A DNA stretch of 23,963 nt from JACQFK01 sp035644495 (lineage in GTDB: Bacteria > Planctomycetota > MHYJ01 > JACPRB01), in NCBI GenBank assembly GCA_035644495.1, contig DASQOM010000262.1, positions 1 through 23,963 of the forward strand. Reading direction: 5' to 3'. This document shows, in pieces, positions 1 through 7,833 of the stretch. The stretch's first letter is position 1, and each line of letters starts with the position of its first letter. The position numbers and the translations under genes were made by a program. Under the pieces are notes generated by a model that did no database searches, was not told the DNA's origin, and was given only the letters and a program-made list of their open reading frames with translations.

Positions 1-177
1 CCGACGTTCCGCGGCTTCCTGGAGCAGACCCGCGGGATCGCCTCCGGCTGGATGAGCTTCTACTGGGGAAAGACGATCGCCGAGTATCAGGCGAGCCGGA
101 AGAGGGAGGACGCCCTCATGGCCGCCTGGCTCGACTTCTTCGTCGAGCAGGGCCCCCGCTTCCGCGCCCCGGAATAA
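1..177 (+). CDS. C-terminal end of an unidentified protein (partial)
   Basis: An open frame enters from the left edge in frame 1 and ends at TAA (175-177), giving 58 residues. The fragment is rich in aromatic residues and Arg/Glu (it contains GWMSFYWGK and AAWLDFFVEQGPRF) and looks helical. I see no signature motif and assign no function. Codon choice is GC-rich like the neighbours, which supports real coding. It is convergent with the PQQ-repeat lipoprotein gene, with only 25 bp between the two stops. Confidence 0.55.
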   Translation, partial: PTFRGFLEQTRGIASGWMSFYWGKTIAEYQASRKREDALMAAWLDFFVEQGPRFRAPE

Positions 178-178
178 A

Positions 179-191
179 ACAGACGGTCTGT
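179..191. repeat. Small perfect inverted repeat between convergent genes
   Basis: ACAGAC-G-GTCTGT is a 6-bp perfect palindrome around one central base. It lies between the stop codons at 177 and 203. It resembles the half-sites bound by some TetR-family repressors, but it is at 3' ends rather than in a promoter. It could also form a short hairpin (5-bp stem, 3-nt loop). No T-tract follows, so it is a poor intrinsic terminator. Confidence 0.35.
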
Positions 192-202
192 CTTGGTCCC
201 GT

Positions 203-1642
203 TCACTTGGGGCCGTTGTGGGCCGCGCTGCCGCCCCACATCGGCCAGCCGTCGTCCTTCGCGTCGCCCGTCTCGATCGCCACCAGGTGCCCGCCGCTCG
301 TCCCGACGTAGATGCGCCCCTTCATGACGGTCGGCTGGAACACGATGGGCTCGCCGACGTTGACGCTCCAGAGCAGGCTGCCCATCGCGTCCATGCACAG
401 GACGTCGCCGAGGGCCGTCGAAAGGAAAACGCGGTTGTTCGCAAGTGCGGGCGGCGCGAGCAGCCGGAGCCCTTCCACCGGCCTGGGCGGCTTGAGCGAC
501 TTCTGCCAGGCGAATTTTCCGGTCTTCAGGTCGTGGCAGAGCAGCACGTCGCCCATCGCCGAGTAGCTGCGGCCGCCGGCGACCGAGGGCCTCGAGCCCT
601 GGTACGCCCAGGCGCCGCAGACCGTCATCACGCCCAGGTTCAGTTCCGCCGCGTACAGCTTGGCCTCCAGCGGCGCCACGGCGAAGCCCACGCCGGCGTC
701 GGCCTTGTTCTGACTTTCCTTCAGCGTCTCGGTGCTTGCCGGGGGGGTCGCGGTGAGCGCAAGGCCGCCCGTCCCGCCCTGTTTCGAGGAGTCTAGATAG
801 TCCGCCGGTCGGCGGCTCCCCTCGAGCGCGAACGTCGCCCCCGCGAGCGGCGCGCCGCTCCCGCTGCTGCGGGTGAGTGCGAGCGTCTCTATTTTCCTCC
901 CGAGCTCCTCCCCTGCGCCCTGGCTGACGAGAACCTGGTCCTTGTAGACCCACGGCGCCGACGTCGCGTCCCGCTTCTCGCTCCACGCGAGCTTGCCGTC
1001 GGCGGCCCCGTAGCGGTAGAGCGTGCCGTCGAGCGTCGTCAGGTACACGGAGCCGGCATGCACCACCGGGGCGGCGATGATGTCCCCCTCGATCGGACCG
1101 TCCCACAGCTCCTTGCCGTCCTCGATCGCCATGCAGACCAGATGGTGCGAGCCGTCCTTGCCCGGGTACGCCATATAGACGCGGCCGTCCGCGATCGCCG
1201 GCTGCGAGAGCAGGGGATCGCCGAGCCACTTGGACCAGACCTGCTTGCCGGTCGAGATCTCGAGCGTGTAGATCGTGCAGCTTTCGGTGTTGAACACGAC
1301 GTAGCGGCCTTCGATGACGGCGGCCGTGGGGCCGTCGTCGCCGGTCTTGAATTCCCATAGGATCTTCCCGCTGTCCGCGTCGACGCAGTAGAACTCGGTG
1401 CTGCCGAAGCCGCCGCCGAGGAAAAGCCTTCCATCCGCGTAGGCCGGGCCGGCGAGCGGCCGGCCGCCGGGGATGGGGAGCGTCCAGCCTTTGCGGCCCT
1501 CCCTGGTGACGAAGGGACCCGCTTTGGACGTCACCTGCTCCGGGGCGTAGGCGACGAGATCCGGCTTCAGGGGGGCGGCCGTCGGCGCCGGATCCTGGCT
1601 GCAGGACGCCAGGAACGCGAGCAGGAGAGCGGCTTTTTTCAT
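203..1642 (-). CDS. PQQ-binding-like beta-propeller repeat lipoprotein
   Basis: A 479-residue protein. The N-terminus MKKAALLLAFLASC carries a lipobox (L-A-S-C, lipidated Cys14), so it is predicted to be a lipoprotein. The body contains repeated propeller blades with the G-K-x-x-W docking motif typical of PQQ-like/BamB-type propellers: SGKILWEF, TGKQVWSK, DGKELWDG, DGKLAWSE and TGKFAWQK. No PQQ-dehydrogenase catalytic signature was recognised, so it is more likely a scaffold or binding propeller than an enzyme. The start is supported by GGAGGA about 9 nt upstream. It lies 59 bp downstream of the Tat-signal protein gene on the same strand and may be co-transcribed with it. Its ligand or partner cannot be told from the sequence. 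Confidence 0.85.
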   Translation of the reverse strand: MKKAALLLAFLASCSQDPAPTAAPLKPDLVAYAPEQVTSKAGPFVTREGRKGWTLPIPGGRPLAGPAYADGRLFLGGGFGSTEFYCVDADSGKILWEFKTGDDGPTAAVIEGRYVVFNTESCTIYTLEISTGKQVWSKWLGDPLLSQPAIADGRVYMAYPGKDGSHHLVCMAIEDGKELWDGPIEGDIIAAPVVHAGSVYLTTLDGTLYRYGAADGKLAWSEKRDATSAPWVYKDQVLVSQGAGEELGRKIETLALTRSSGSGAPLAGATFALEGSRRPADYLDSSKQGGTGGLALTATPPASTETLKESQNKADAGVGFAVAPLEAKLYAAELNLGVMTVCGAWAYQGSRPSVAGGRSYSAMGDVLLCHDLKTGKFAWQKSLKPPRPVEGLRLLAPPALANNRVFLSTALGDVLCMDAMGSLLWSVNVGEPIVFQPTVMKGRIYVGTSGGHLVAIETGDAKDDGWPMWGGSAAHNGPK

Positions 1643-1701
1643 GGGGGCGATCCTCCGTCCCGTTAGACGCCGGGATCGCCTCCCTGGATCGTGCGATTCT
1701 G

Positions 1702-3246
1702 TCAGGCGCCCAGAAGGCGGCGAGCCTCGGCCATGCCCGCCGCAGGACGGCCATATTCGCTCGCCGTCACCCGGGCCAGCGCGACCAGTTCGCGCCAGCG
1801 GAACGCGGGGCGGATCGCCGCGAATTCCTCGACGCAGGTCCGGTAGAACTTCTCCGCGTGCAGGGCGCCGTCCTCGCTGATCGCGTAGCGGAGGAGCACG
1901 TCCGACGCCGCCCCCGGGTTGTGGCCCAGCTCGCCATACCGGTGCATGATCGCCGTCGCGCGCCCCTGCAGGTTCTCACGGATCGCCGCATCGAGATCCT
2001 TCAGCAGGACGCAGGGATCCTTCGTCGCGACGCGGTCGAGATTGCCCTGCGCGGGCAGCGCCGACCATTTCAGGAAATCGCCGCCGCGGCTGACGCGGTC
2101 GTAGGCCGCCTGCCAAGCGCCGACGATGAGGCAGGCGAAGGTATTCCGGGCGTTCGAGGACATGGCCATGCGGCGCCAGGCGTAGGCCGAGTCGCAGGCG
2201 TGGACCCCGATCGAGTCGCCGTGCACGCTCCCCACCACCTTGCCGGGCTGTTCCTCCGTCGGGCGGCGGCCCTGATCCCGGAGGATCAGCTGGTTCGCCG
2301 CGAGGGAGACCGCCTCTCCGACGACCTGCGGCGCAAAGCCCTCGGCCAGGGCGGCCGCGACCGCGTCGGCGGCCTGTTCGGGCGTGCCCTCGAAGATCGT
2401 CTTGCAGAGATGCTCCACCCAGGCGTCGTCGGCCGTCTTCGAACCCGACGTCTTGCCTTCGAGGCGGTGCTGGTCGAGCATCTTGGGGAGGACGCTGCGC
2501 GGCCCGGACACGCTGGCGCCCGGGTTGGGATCGAAGCGGAGGCAGTAATGCAGGGACTGGCGCAGCATCGTATGGGCATGCTCGGCGCCGACGACGTCGA
2601 TCAGCTCCCAGGCGCGGGCGGGCAGATTGACGCGATGCACTTCCGCGGCATCCTGGACTTCATAGAGGAGATGGTTGAAGGCGTCGCCGGGGCCTCCCTT
2701 CGCGAGCGCCGCGAACAGCTTCTCCGCGCCTTCGACGTCCTTCCTCCGGACGGCGTCGCGCAGGGCGGCGCCGCCGACCTGGCCCTCGGGCAGCGGAGCC
2801 GGCGCGACCGGGCGCAGGGTGTTGCGGGTGCCGGTCTCCTGGAGCCGGGTTGTATTGCGATAGAGGACCTTGAACACGGGGAGCGGCTGCAGTTCGGACG
2901 GCAGCTCGTCCGCCATCTTGAGGGCGGGGGAGAGCGCCATCATCGTGTGGAACCCGATATAGTCCTCGCCGCCGAAGCTGCGGGCGTTGGCGAGGGCGGC
3001 CGCCGCGACCAGGCGTCGCAGGTCGGCGCCGGCCTTGAGCTGCTCCATCAGCTTCGGCAGGAGCTTGTCGGCCGGCGTCTCCTGGAGCAGGCCGACCAGG
3101 GGCTCCAGCGGACCGAAGGACAAGGTCGCGTCGTCGGGGTCGGCGAAGGCGGGGACGAATCCGAGATCGCCGGCGATTCGGAATCCCAGGGTGGCGGTCA
3201 GGGCCCCGCGGCCCACATCGGTCAGAAACTCACGGCGGGACTTCAT
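1702..3246 (-). CDS. Tat-exported protein of unknown function
   Basis: A 514-residue protein from the ATG at 3246. That start is chosen because an upstream in-frame ATG at 3261 overlaps the ribosome binding site GGGGAGG, which sits about 4 nt before 3246. The N-terminus MKSRREFLTDVG is a classic twin-arginine motif (S-R-R-E-F-L). A weakly hydrophobic segment and a probable AFA|D cleavage site follow, so a folded, possibly cofactor-bearing, protein is predicted to be exported. The mature part is mostly helical, with scattered His, Asp and Cys clusters (for example GEDYIGFHTMM, DVVGAEHAHTMLRQ, VHGDSIGVHACD) that could bind a metal or haem. I do not recognise the family. Neighbours are a secreted TPR protein upstream and a propeller lipoprotein downstream, so the three may serve a shared envelope function. 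Confidence 0.8.
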   Translation of the reverse strand: MKSRREFLTDVGRGALTATLGFRIAGDLGFVPAFADPDDATLSFGPLEPLVGLLQETPADKLLPKLMEQLKAGADLRRLVAAAALANARSFGGEDYIGFHTMMALSPALKMADELPSELQPLPVFKVLYRNTTRLQETGTRNTLRPVAPAPLPEGQVGGAALRDAVRRKDVEGAEKLFAALAKGGPGDAFNHLLYEVQDAAEVHRVNLPARAWELIDVVGAEHAHTMLRQSLHYCLRFDPNPGASVSGPRSVLPKMLDQHRLEGKTSGSKTADDAWVEHLCKTIFEGTPEQAADAVAAALAEGFAPQVVGEAVSLAANQLILRDQGRRPTEEQPGKVVGSVHGDSIGVHACDSAYAWRRMAMSSNARNTFACLIVGAWQAAYDRVSRGGDFLKWSALPAQGNLDRVATKDPCVLLKDLDAAIRENLQGRATAIMHRYGELGHNPGAASDVLLRYAISEDGALHAEKFYRTCVEEFAAIRPAFRWRELVALARVTASEYGRPAAGMAEARRLLGA

Positions 3247-3273
3247 AGGACCTCCCCTCAAACAACTCTATAA

Positions 3274-3286
3274 GGGGATTATCCCC
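3274..3286. promoter_or_regulatory. Palindrome in the leader of the Tat-protein gene
   Basis: GGGGAT-T-ATCCCC is a perfect 6-bp inverted repeat around one base, 28-40 bp upstream of the start at 3246. Read on the minus strand it contains GATAAT, a possible -10 element that would give a leader of about 25 nt. No good -35 hexamer lies at the expected distance. It could be an operator overlapping a promoter. The evidence is sequence pattern only. Confidence 0.25.
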
Positions 3287-3334
3287 CGGGGAGCATTCGG
3301 GTAGGGGACAAATATGAGGTCCCTTTTCCGGGGG

Positions 3335-4510
3335 TTACTTCGAGCCGGCCTTCAGCCACTCCAGCATCTGCTCGGCCTTCGCGCGGGTGGGACGGGCGGC
3401 CTGGCGGATGCGCAGGATCAGCTCGCAGGACTCGCGCAGGCGGCGGTCGTCCTTCGCCAGCGACGACGTCTTCGCGATCGACCACAGCGTCTCGCCGGCC
3501 AGCACGCTGGTGCGCTCGTCGCCGTCCACGCCCAGCGCGATCGCGTCGCGCAGGTCGCCGAGGGCGTCGTCGAGCAGCCCGAGCTCCGTCTCGGTCCGCG
3601 CCGCGTTGACGACGGGGATCGGGTCGGAGGGGCAGACCTTGCGGGAGCGGATGAAATACTCGAGCGCCTTGGCCGGCTCGCGCTGCTCGGAGTGCAGCTT
3701 GCCGAGGTCGTTGTAGACCTCCGCGAAGTCGGGCCAGGCGGCGATCGCCTCCTGGTACTTGAGGCGCGCCTCGGTGACGCGCTGCTGGGCGTGGAGGACG
3801 CGGGCGCGGTCGTAGAGCGCCCGAGCCTGGACGATGTTCGCCTTGCGCTGCACGCGGACGAGGATCGCCTCCGTCTCGGACGCCGACTCCAGCGATCCGC
3901 GGGTCATCGCGCGCACGCGCAGCCGCAGCTGGTTGGTGTCCTTGTTGGGCACGACCCAGGAGTAGGTTCCGGTCGGCTCCAGCCCTTTCGTGATCGAGAT
4001 CCAGGGTTCGCCGTCGGTCGAGTACTGGATCTCGGCGCTGCGCTCGCGGAACTCCGGCTCGACGGCATGCCACTTGAGCGTGACGTTCTGGCCGCCCGTC
4101 CAGTCGACCGTCGATTTCGGCTCCTCCCACTCGAGGTGGGCGACCTTGAGCGGCTGGCGGACGTCGACGCGGAGGCGCGCATCGGCGGCCTGGCCGGCCT
4201 TGGGCTCGGGACCCCGGTTGGACAGCGCGTCCCCGATCTGCGGGAAGAAGTCGTAGAATCCGTCCTCGGGGACGCGGACCGAGCAGCGGACGACGCCCGC
4301 GGCCCAGTCGCTCCAGCTCTCGGTGACGCCGGCCTCGCGGGCGGGCTTCCAGGTGCGGCCGCCGTCGCGGGAGACCCAGAGCGCCTTGTAGGAGACCGCC
4401 TCCTTCGCCTCGACCTTGACGACGAACTCGCGGACGGTGACGAGGCGGCGGTCGTCGGCCTTTTCGGGAGCGGCCTGAAGCGCGAGGACGAACGCGACGG
4501 CGCTGAGCAT
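3335..4510 (-). CDS. Secreted protein with beta-sandwich-like N-terminal region and TPR repeats
   Basis: A 391-residue protein. An N-terminal hydrophobic stretch ends near LQA|APEK and looks like a Sec signal peptide. Residues about 20-120 and 120-220 look like two beta-sandwich/Ig-like modules, with phrases typical of secreted proteins (SRDGGRTW, EDGFYDFFPQIGD; then GGQNVTLKWHAV, IQYSTDGEPW, GTYSWVVP). Residues about 225-320 form helical TPR-like repeats (ARALYDRARVLHAQQRVTEA, then AEVYNDLGKLHSEQREPAKA). TPRs usually mediate protein-protein contacts, so an envelope scaffold is plausible; the partner is unknown. It starts 53 bp after the STAS gene on the same strand, so it may share the upstream transcript. 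Confidence 0.8.
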   Translation of the reverse strand: MLSAVAFVLALQAAPEKADDRRLVTVREFVVKVEAKEAVSYKALWVSRDGGRTWKPAREAGVTESWSDWAAGVVRCSVRVPEDGFYDFFPQIGDALSNRGPEPKAGQAADARLRVDVRQPLKVAHLEWEEPKSTVDWTGGQNVTLKWHAVEPEFRERSAEIQYSTDGEPWISITKGLEPTGTYSWVVPNKDTNQLRLRVRAMTRGSLESASETEAILVRVQRKANIVQARALYDRARVLHAQQRVTEARLKYQEAIAAWPDFAEVYNDLGKLHSEQREPAKALEYFIRSRKVCPSDPIPVVNAARTETELGLLDDALGDLRDAIALGVDGDERTSVLAGETLWSIAKTSSLAKDDRRLRESCELILRIRQAARPTRAKAEQMLEWLKAGSK

Positions 4511-4563
4511 ACGGAGTATCCCCCGAGTAAGACTCTAGGGATACTATCGGCCGTCCACGGCGC

Positions 4564-4911
4564 CTACTTCAGCGCGTTGGCGGCGTCCTCGCGGGTGTCC
4601 TTGAAGGTGAAGATCTGGGAGAGGCCGAGCAGGTCGAAGACCTCCTTCACGTTCGGGCTGGGCTTCATGAGGATGATGTTGCCGTCGTTCTCCTGGGCGG
4701 TGCCGATCGCGCCGATGAAGACGCCCGCGCCGGCGGACGAGATGTAGTCGAGTCCCGACAGGTCCACCGCGAGCTTGTAGATGCCGTCCTCGAAGATGTC
4801 GTTGATGGTCTTCTCGAGCTCCTCGAACGTGTGGGCGTCCAGGAAGCCCTTCACGCTCAGGAGGACCATCCCCTGGGGCAGCTTTTCCTTCAGGATCTGG
4901 AAGGCAGGCAT
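4564..4911 (-). CDS. STAS-domain anti-anti-sigma factor (SpoIIAA/RsbV type)
   Basis: A 115-residue single STAS domain. The signature is clear: VDLSGLDYISSAGAGVFIG, with Ser58 at the position phosphorylated by SpoIIAB/RsbW kinases in SpoIIAA/RsbV proteins. In this family the unphosphorylated form binds the anti-sigma kinase and frees its client; phosphorylation reverses this. The cognate kinase gene lies 13 bp upstream and the matching phosphatase gene is next to that, so all three parts of a partner switch are contiguous. Length is normal for the family. Start is the ATG at 4911; AGGA lies somewhat far upstream. Confidence 0.93.
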   Translation of the reverse strand: MPAFQILKEKLPQGMVLLSVKGFLDAHTFEELEKTINDIFEDGIYKLAVDLSGLDYISSAGAGVFIGAIGTAQENDGNIILMKPSPNVKEVFDLLGLSQIFTFKDTREDAANALK

Positions 4912-4924
4912 AATTCGGGCCGTC

Positions 4925-5350
4925 CTATCGGATGAATTTTACCAGGGTGAGTTCGTTCTTGACCCCGTCTTTGAACTTGTACCGGACTTCGTCCATGATC
5001 TGGCGCATCAGGAAGATTCCCAGGCCTTTCTTGTGGCCCCGCTGGACGTGCTCCTTCATGTCGGGATCGGGGATCGATTCGGGGTTGAAGATGCGGCCGG
5101 TGTCCCGGATCACGATCTTGAACTGCTGGTCCGCCGCTTCGACCTCGATCTCGATGGAGCCTTCCGCGCCCTCGTCGTAGCCGTGCTCGATGATGTTGGT
5201 GACGGCCTCGTCGACGGCGAGGATGACCTTGTTTTCCTCCTCGCGGGCGAGCCGGCTGGCACGAATCAGGCGGGAAACGAAATCGCGCACCACGATGAGG
5301 TGCTTCGTGTCGTTGGAGACGACCAGCCTGTCCTTCAGACTCTCGCCCAT
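4925..5350 (-). CDS. Anti-sigma-factor-type serine kinase, HATPase_c (RsbW/SpoIIAB type)
   Basis: A 141-residue GHKL-fold kinase. The N box is DEAVTNIIEHGY (Glu48 and Asn52 for catalysis and Mg), the G1 box is IRDTGRIF (Asp83, Gly85), and the G2 box is GHKKGLGIFLM (residues 105-115). Known members bind a sigma factor or another output protein, and phosphorylate the STAS partner on serine. There is no sigma factor gene in the window, so its client is encoded elsewhere or is not a sigma factor. The gene lies 34 bp after the SpoIIE-type phosphatase and 13 bp before the STAS gene. The ribosome binding site is weak (GGGCATCGGG just before ATG), so translational coupling is possible. Confidence 0.92.
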   Translation of the reverse strand: MGESLKDRLVVSNDTKHLIVVRDFVSRLIRASRLAREEENKVILAVDEAVTNIIEHGYDEGAEGSIEIEVEAADQQFKIVIRDTGRIFNPESIPDPDMKEHVQRGHKKGLGIFLMRQIMDEVRYKFKDGVKNELTLVKFIR

Positions 5351-5384
5351 CCCGATGCCCGAGCCTATTCCCTATCCAACAGGT

Positions 5385-7226
5385 CTACAGGAAACGCAAC
5401 GTCACAATGGTGATGTCGTCCGACTGGGGAGCATTTCCCTTGTGCTCGTCCAGCGCCTTGACGATCAGGTTGAGCATCTGGTTCGAATCCCGGGGCGCCA
5501 GGTCCCGGATGAGCGTATAGAACCGCTCGTCCCCGAACTCCTGGTTCGCCGAGTTCATCGCTTCCACCGTTCCGTCCGTGAAGGCCACGATCCGGTCCCC
5601 ATGCCCCAGGACGATCATCTCGTCCTTGACGGTCCGCTCGAACACCGGGCCCTTGTCGAACCCGAGGGCGATCCCGTTCGGATTGACGAGCTGGACCTGG
5701 TTCGTGGCGGCCCTCCAGACGACCAGCGGATTATGCCCCGCGCTGGCCACCCGGATTTCGTTGGTTCGCTTGTTAAGTATACAATAGAGGGCGGTCACGA
5801 ACATGCCCTTTTTAATATCCTGCGCCAACATTCGGTTGGCCTTCATCAGCGTATCGGCCGGGGAGGTGTTCCGGCTCCGCTCGGCCTCCATTCGGATGAA
5901 GGCCCGGGCCATGGTCATCACCAGGGAGCCCGGCACGCCCTTGCCCGAGACGTCGGCGACGATGACCCCCTCATTCTCCTCGTCGATCTGGATGAAATCG
6001 TAATAGTCCCCGCCGACTTCCTTCGACGGCCGGTAGTAGGCGCTGATGTCGTAGCCCGGCACCTTCAGCATGCGCTTGGGCACCAGGTTCGACTGGATCT
6101 CGCTCGCGATGGCCAGGTCGTGCTCCAGGGCCTTGGACTCCAGTTCCTGGTCGTGGGCGGCGCGGAGGGCCACCGTCATCCGGCCGAAGGTCTCCGCCAG
6201 CATGCCGACCTCGTCCTTCGAGCGCGCCACCGTCTGATGGTTGAGGTTCCCGCTGGACACCTCGTTCATGTCGCGCATCAGGATCTTGATCGGGTTGGTG
6301 ATCAGCGTGGAGATCCAGAAGGCGATGCCGATCCCCATGGCCACCGCGATCAGGACGGGGAGCATGATGGACGACTTCAGGTCGCCCCGCGCCTCGTTGA
6401 TGCGGGCCAGGGACAGGATGACGTTGAACTGCATCGTGCCGGTCTTCATATAGTAGAGGCGGACTTCCTGGCTCGTCGCGTTGTCCCGGCCGTCGGCGAT
6501 CACGACGCCGGACGGGTCGGTGCGGCCCGGCGACGTGTTGATGCCCTTCTCGCCATAACCGTCCACCGCCATGACGCTGCCCGCCTCGGTGTCGACGACG
6601 GTGATCTGGAGGATGTCGGAACCGGGCCCGATGTCGCGTTTGTCGGTTTTGAGGGGGTGCAGGGGACCCAGCGGATCGGCCAGTTGGTCGTACATCGTCT
6701 TCAGCTCGGGGCTCTGGCGGAACAGGTTCTCGCGCGCGGCGGCGGTCAGGTCGGGATTGAACTTTTGGGCGAGGAAGTCGAGCTTCCGCTTGCGGTCCGC
6801 GGTCGCGGGCTGGATCGCGGCCTTCCAGAGCGGCGGGTCGATCGACGCCAGCGTCTTGACCAGGCGGACGCCCTTGGCGTCGATTTCGTCGCTGAGCTGG
6901 GCGACGGCCTTCGAGTTCACGGAGAAGAAGATCAGGAGGGCGGTGCCGACGGTGATGGCCGCCATCGCGATCACGATCTTCCAGCGGAGGGACAGGCCCA
7001 GGGCGGAGCTCGCCGGGGGGGCGACCCGCTGCCGGACTTCGGAGAGCTCCTGGGCGCCGCCGGAGCTGACGATCTGCGGCCGGTTCTTCGGGTTCGGCCT
7101 GCGGGCGGTGGTCCCGGGGGTCTGGATCTTCGAGGACGACGACGGCTTCGCCCCCAGGTGGGGGATCTGACCCGAGGAAGACGACTTCATCTTCTGCGTC
7201 GACTTCGGACCGGGGCCGTCGGGCAT
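5385..7226 (-). CDS. Membrane-bound HAMP-SpoIIE/RsbU-type PP2C serine phosphatase
   Basis: A 613-residue protein. In order: a Ser/Pro-rich basic N-terminal tail (about 1-80), TM1 (about 83-103), a periplasmic sensor region (about 104-285), TM2 (about 288-310), a HAMP linker (about 308-360), a short coiled coil, and a SpoIIE-type PP2C phosphatase (about 385-613). Metal-binding acidic motifs are intact: GGDYYDF (Asp407, Asp410), VADVSGKG (Asp425), FTDG (Asp551) and QSDDITIV (Asp603, Asp604). Such phosphatases dephosphorylate the STAS partner in response to a signal sensed here outside the cytoplasm. The periplasmic domain matches no family I can name. It begins 7 bp after pgsA ends. Confidence 0.93.
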   Translation of the reverse strand: MPDGPGPKSTQKMKSSSSGQIPHLGAKPSSSSKIQTPGTTARRPNPKNRPQIVSSGGAQELSEVRQRVAPPASSALGLSLRWKIVIAMAAITVGTALLIFFSVNSKAVAQLSDEIDAKGVRLVKTLASIDPPLWKAAIQPATADRKRKLDFLAQKFNPDLTAAARENLFRQSPELKTMYDQLADPLGPLHPLKTDKRDIGPGSDILQITVVDTEAGSVMAVDGYGEKGINTSPGRTDPSGVVIADGRDNATSQEVRLYYMKTGTMQFNVILSLARINEARGDLKSSIMLPVLIAVAMGIGIAFWISTLITNPIKILMRDMNEVSSGNLNHQTVARSKDEVGMLAETFGRMTVALRAAHDQELESKALEHDLAIASEIQSNLVPKRMLKVPGYDISAYYRPSKEVGGDYYDFIQIDEENEGVIVADVSGKGVPGSLVMTMARAFIRMEAERSRNTSPADTLMKANRMLAQDIKKGMFVTALYCILNKRTNEIRVASAGHNPLVVWRAATNQVQLVNPNGIALGFDKGPVFERTVKDEMIVLGHGDRIVAFTDGTVEAMNSANQEFGDERFYTLIRDLAPRDSNQMLNLIVKALDEHKGNAPQSDDITIVTLRFL

Positions 7227-7232
7227 GGCAGT

Positions 7233-7261
7233 ATTATACCCGTTCGCTTCCGAGGAACTTG
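7233..7261 (-). promoter_or_regulatory. Possible internal promoter before the phosphatase gene
   Basis: On the minus strand a perfect TATAAT (7238-7233) overlaps the TAA stop of pgsA and sits 6 nt before the ATG of the phosphatase. CAAGTT lies 17 bp further upstream (7261-7256), a weak -35. If active, the transcript would be leaderless or nearly so and would separate the partner-switch genes from rimO-pgsA. The TATAAT may simply be a by-product of a Val codon and TAA. Confidence 0.3.
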
Positions 7262-7818
7262 CGCGCGCTCGCCACGTAGGTGATGCCGGACATCCCCGTG
7301 GCCACGAGGGTCGCCCACATGCAGACGATGGTCAGCACCTCGGTCCAGCGCGTGGTGGGGAACCACGTGGCGTAACCCAGGCCGGTGCCCACGGTGACGT
7401 TCTGGATGGCGGTCTTCGCCTTGCCCCAGAAGGTGGCCGGGAACGGAAACCCCGCCGCTTCCATCGCGCCTCTTATCCCCGAGACCAGGAACTCCCGCCC
7501 CAGCACCACGGTCGCGAACCAGGCCGTGAAGATCCTGTTCAGCGGGTCCAGTGTGAGAAAAAAGATGAACGACCCGCAGACCAGGATTTTATCCACCAGC
7601 GGGTCGGCGATTCTACCAAAATGTGTGACCTCCTTGTACTTGCGCGCCAGGTAGCCGTCCAGGAGGTCCGACCAGGCGATGATCTGGTTGAGGATGAACG
7701 CCACCGTCAGCATCCCCACGTCGTGCTTCCGGGCGCAGAGCGTCAGCAGAATATAGTAGGCGATGCAGAGCAGGAACCGGATGGAGGTGACCTTGTTGGC
7801 CGCGGTCATCAGGAGCAT
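7234..7818 (-). CDS. pgsA: CDP-alcohol phosphatidyltransferase, probable phosphatidylglycerophosphate synthase
   Basis: A 194-residue integral membrane protein with several hydrophobic segments. The complete CDP-alcohol phosphotransferase motif D-x2-DG-x2-AR-x8-G-x3-D-x3-D is present at residues 51-76 (Asp51, Asp54, Gly55, Ala58, Arg59, Gly68, Asp72, Asp76). The family transfers a phosphatidyl group from CDP-diacylglycerol to an alcohol; PgsA uses glycerol-3-phosphate in the first committed step to phosphatidylglycerol. Length and the N-terminal NKVTSIRFLL fit PgsA, though close relatives such as phosphatidylserine or phosphatidylinositol synthases share the motif. It follows rimO by 15 bp; its AGGAG overlaps the rimO stop codon. 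Confidence 0.9.
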   Translation of the reverse strand: MLLMTAANKVTSIRFLLCIAYYILLTLCARKHDVGMLTVAFILNQIIAWSDLLDGYLARKYKEVTHFGRIADPLVDKILVCGSFIFFLTLDPLNRIFTAWFATVVLGREFLVSGIRGAMEAAGFPFPATFWGKAKTAIQNVTVGTGLGYATWFPTTRWTEVLTIVCMWATLVATGMSGITYVASARKFLGSERV

Positions 7819-7833
7819 ACCGTCTCTTCGCTC

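Noticed and set aside
3301..3334. GGGAC...GTCCC hairpin followed by TTTT near the end of the TPR gene
   Set aside because: The T-tract is on the plus strand, where no gene precedes it; on the minus strand, the direction of transcription, there is no T-tract.
5190..7283. Long plus-strand frame opposite the SpoIIE-type phosphatase
   Set aside because: Shadow frame in high-GC DNA; the opposite strand carries an unambiguous phosphatase with all motifs.
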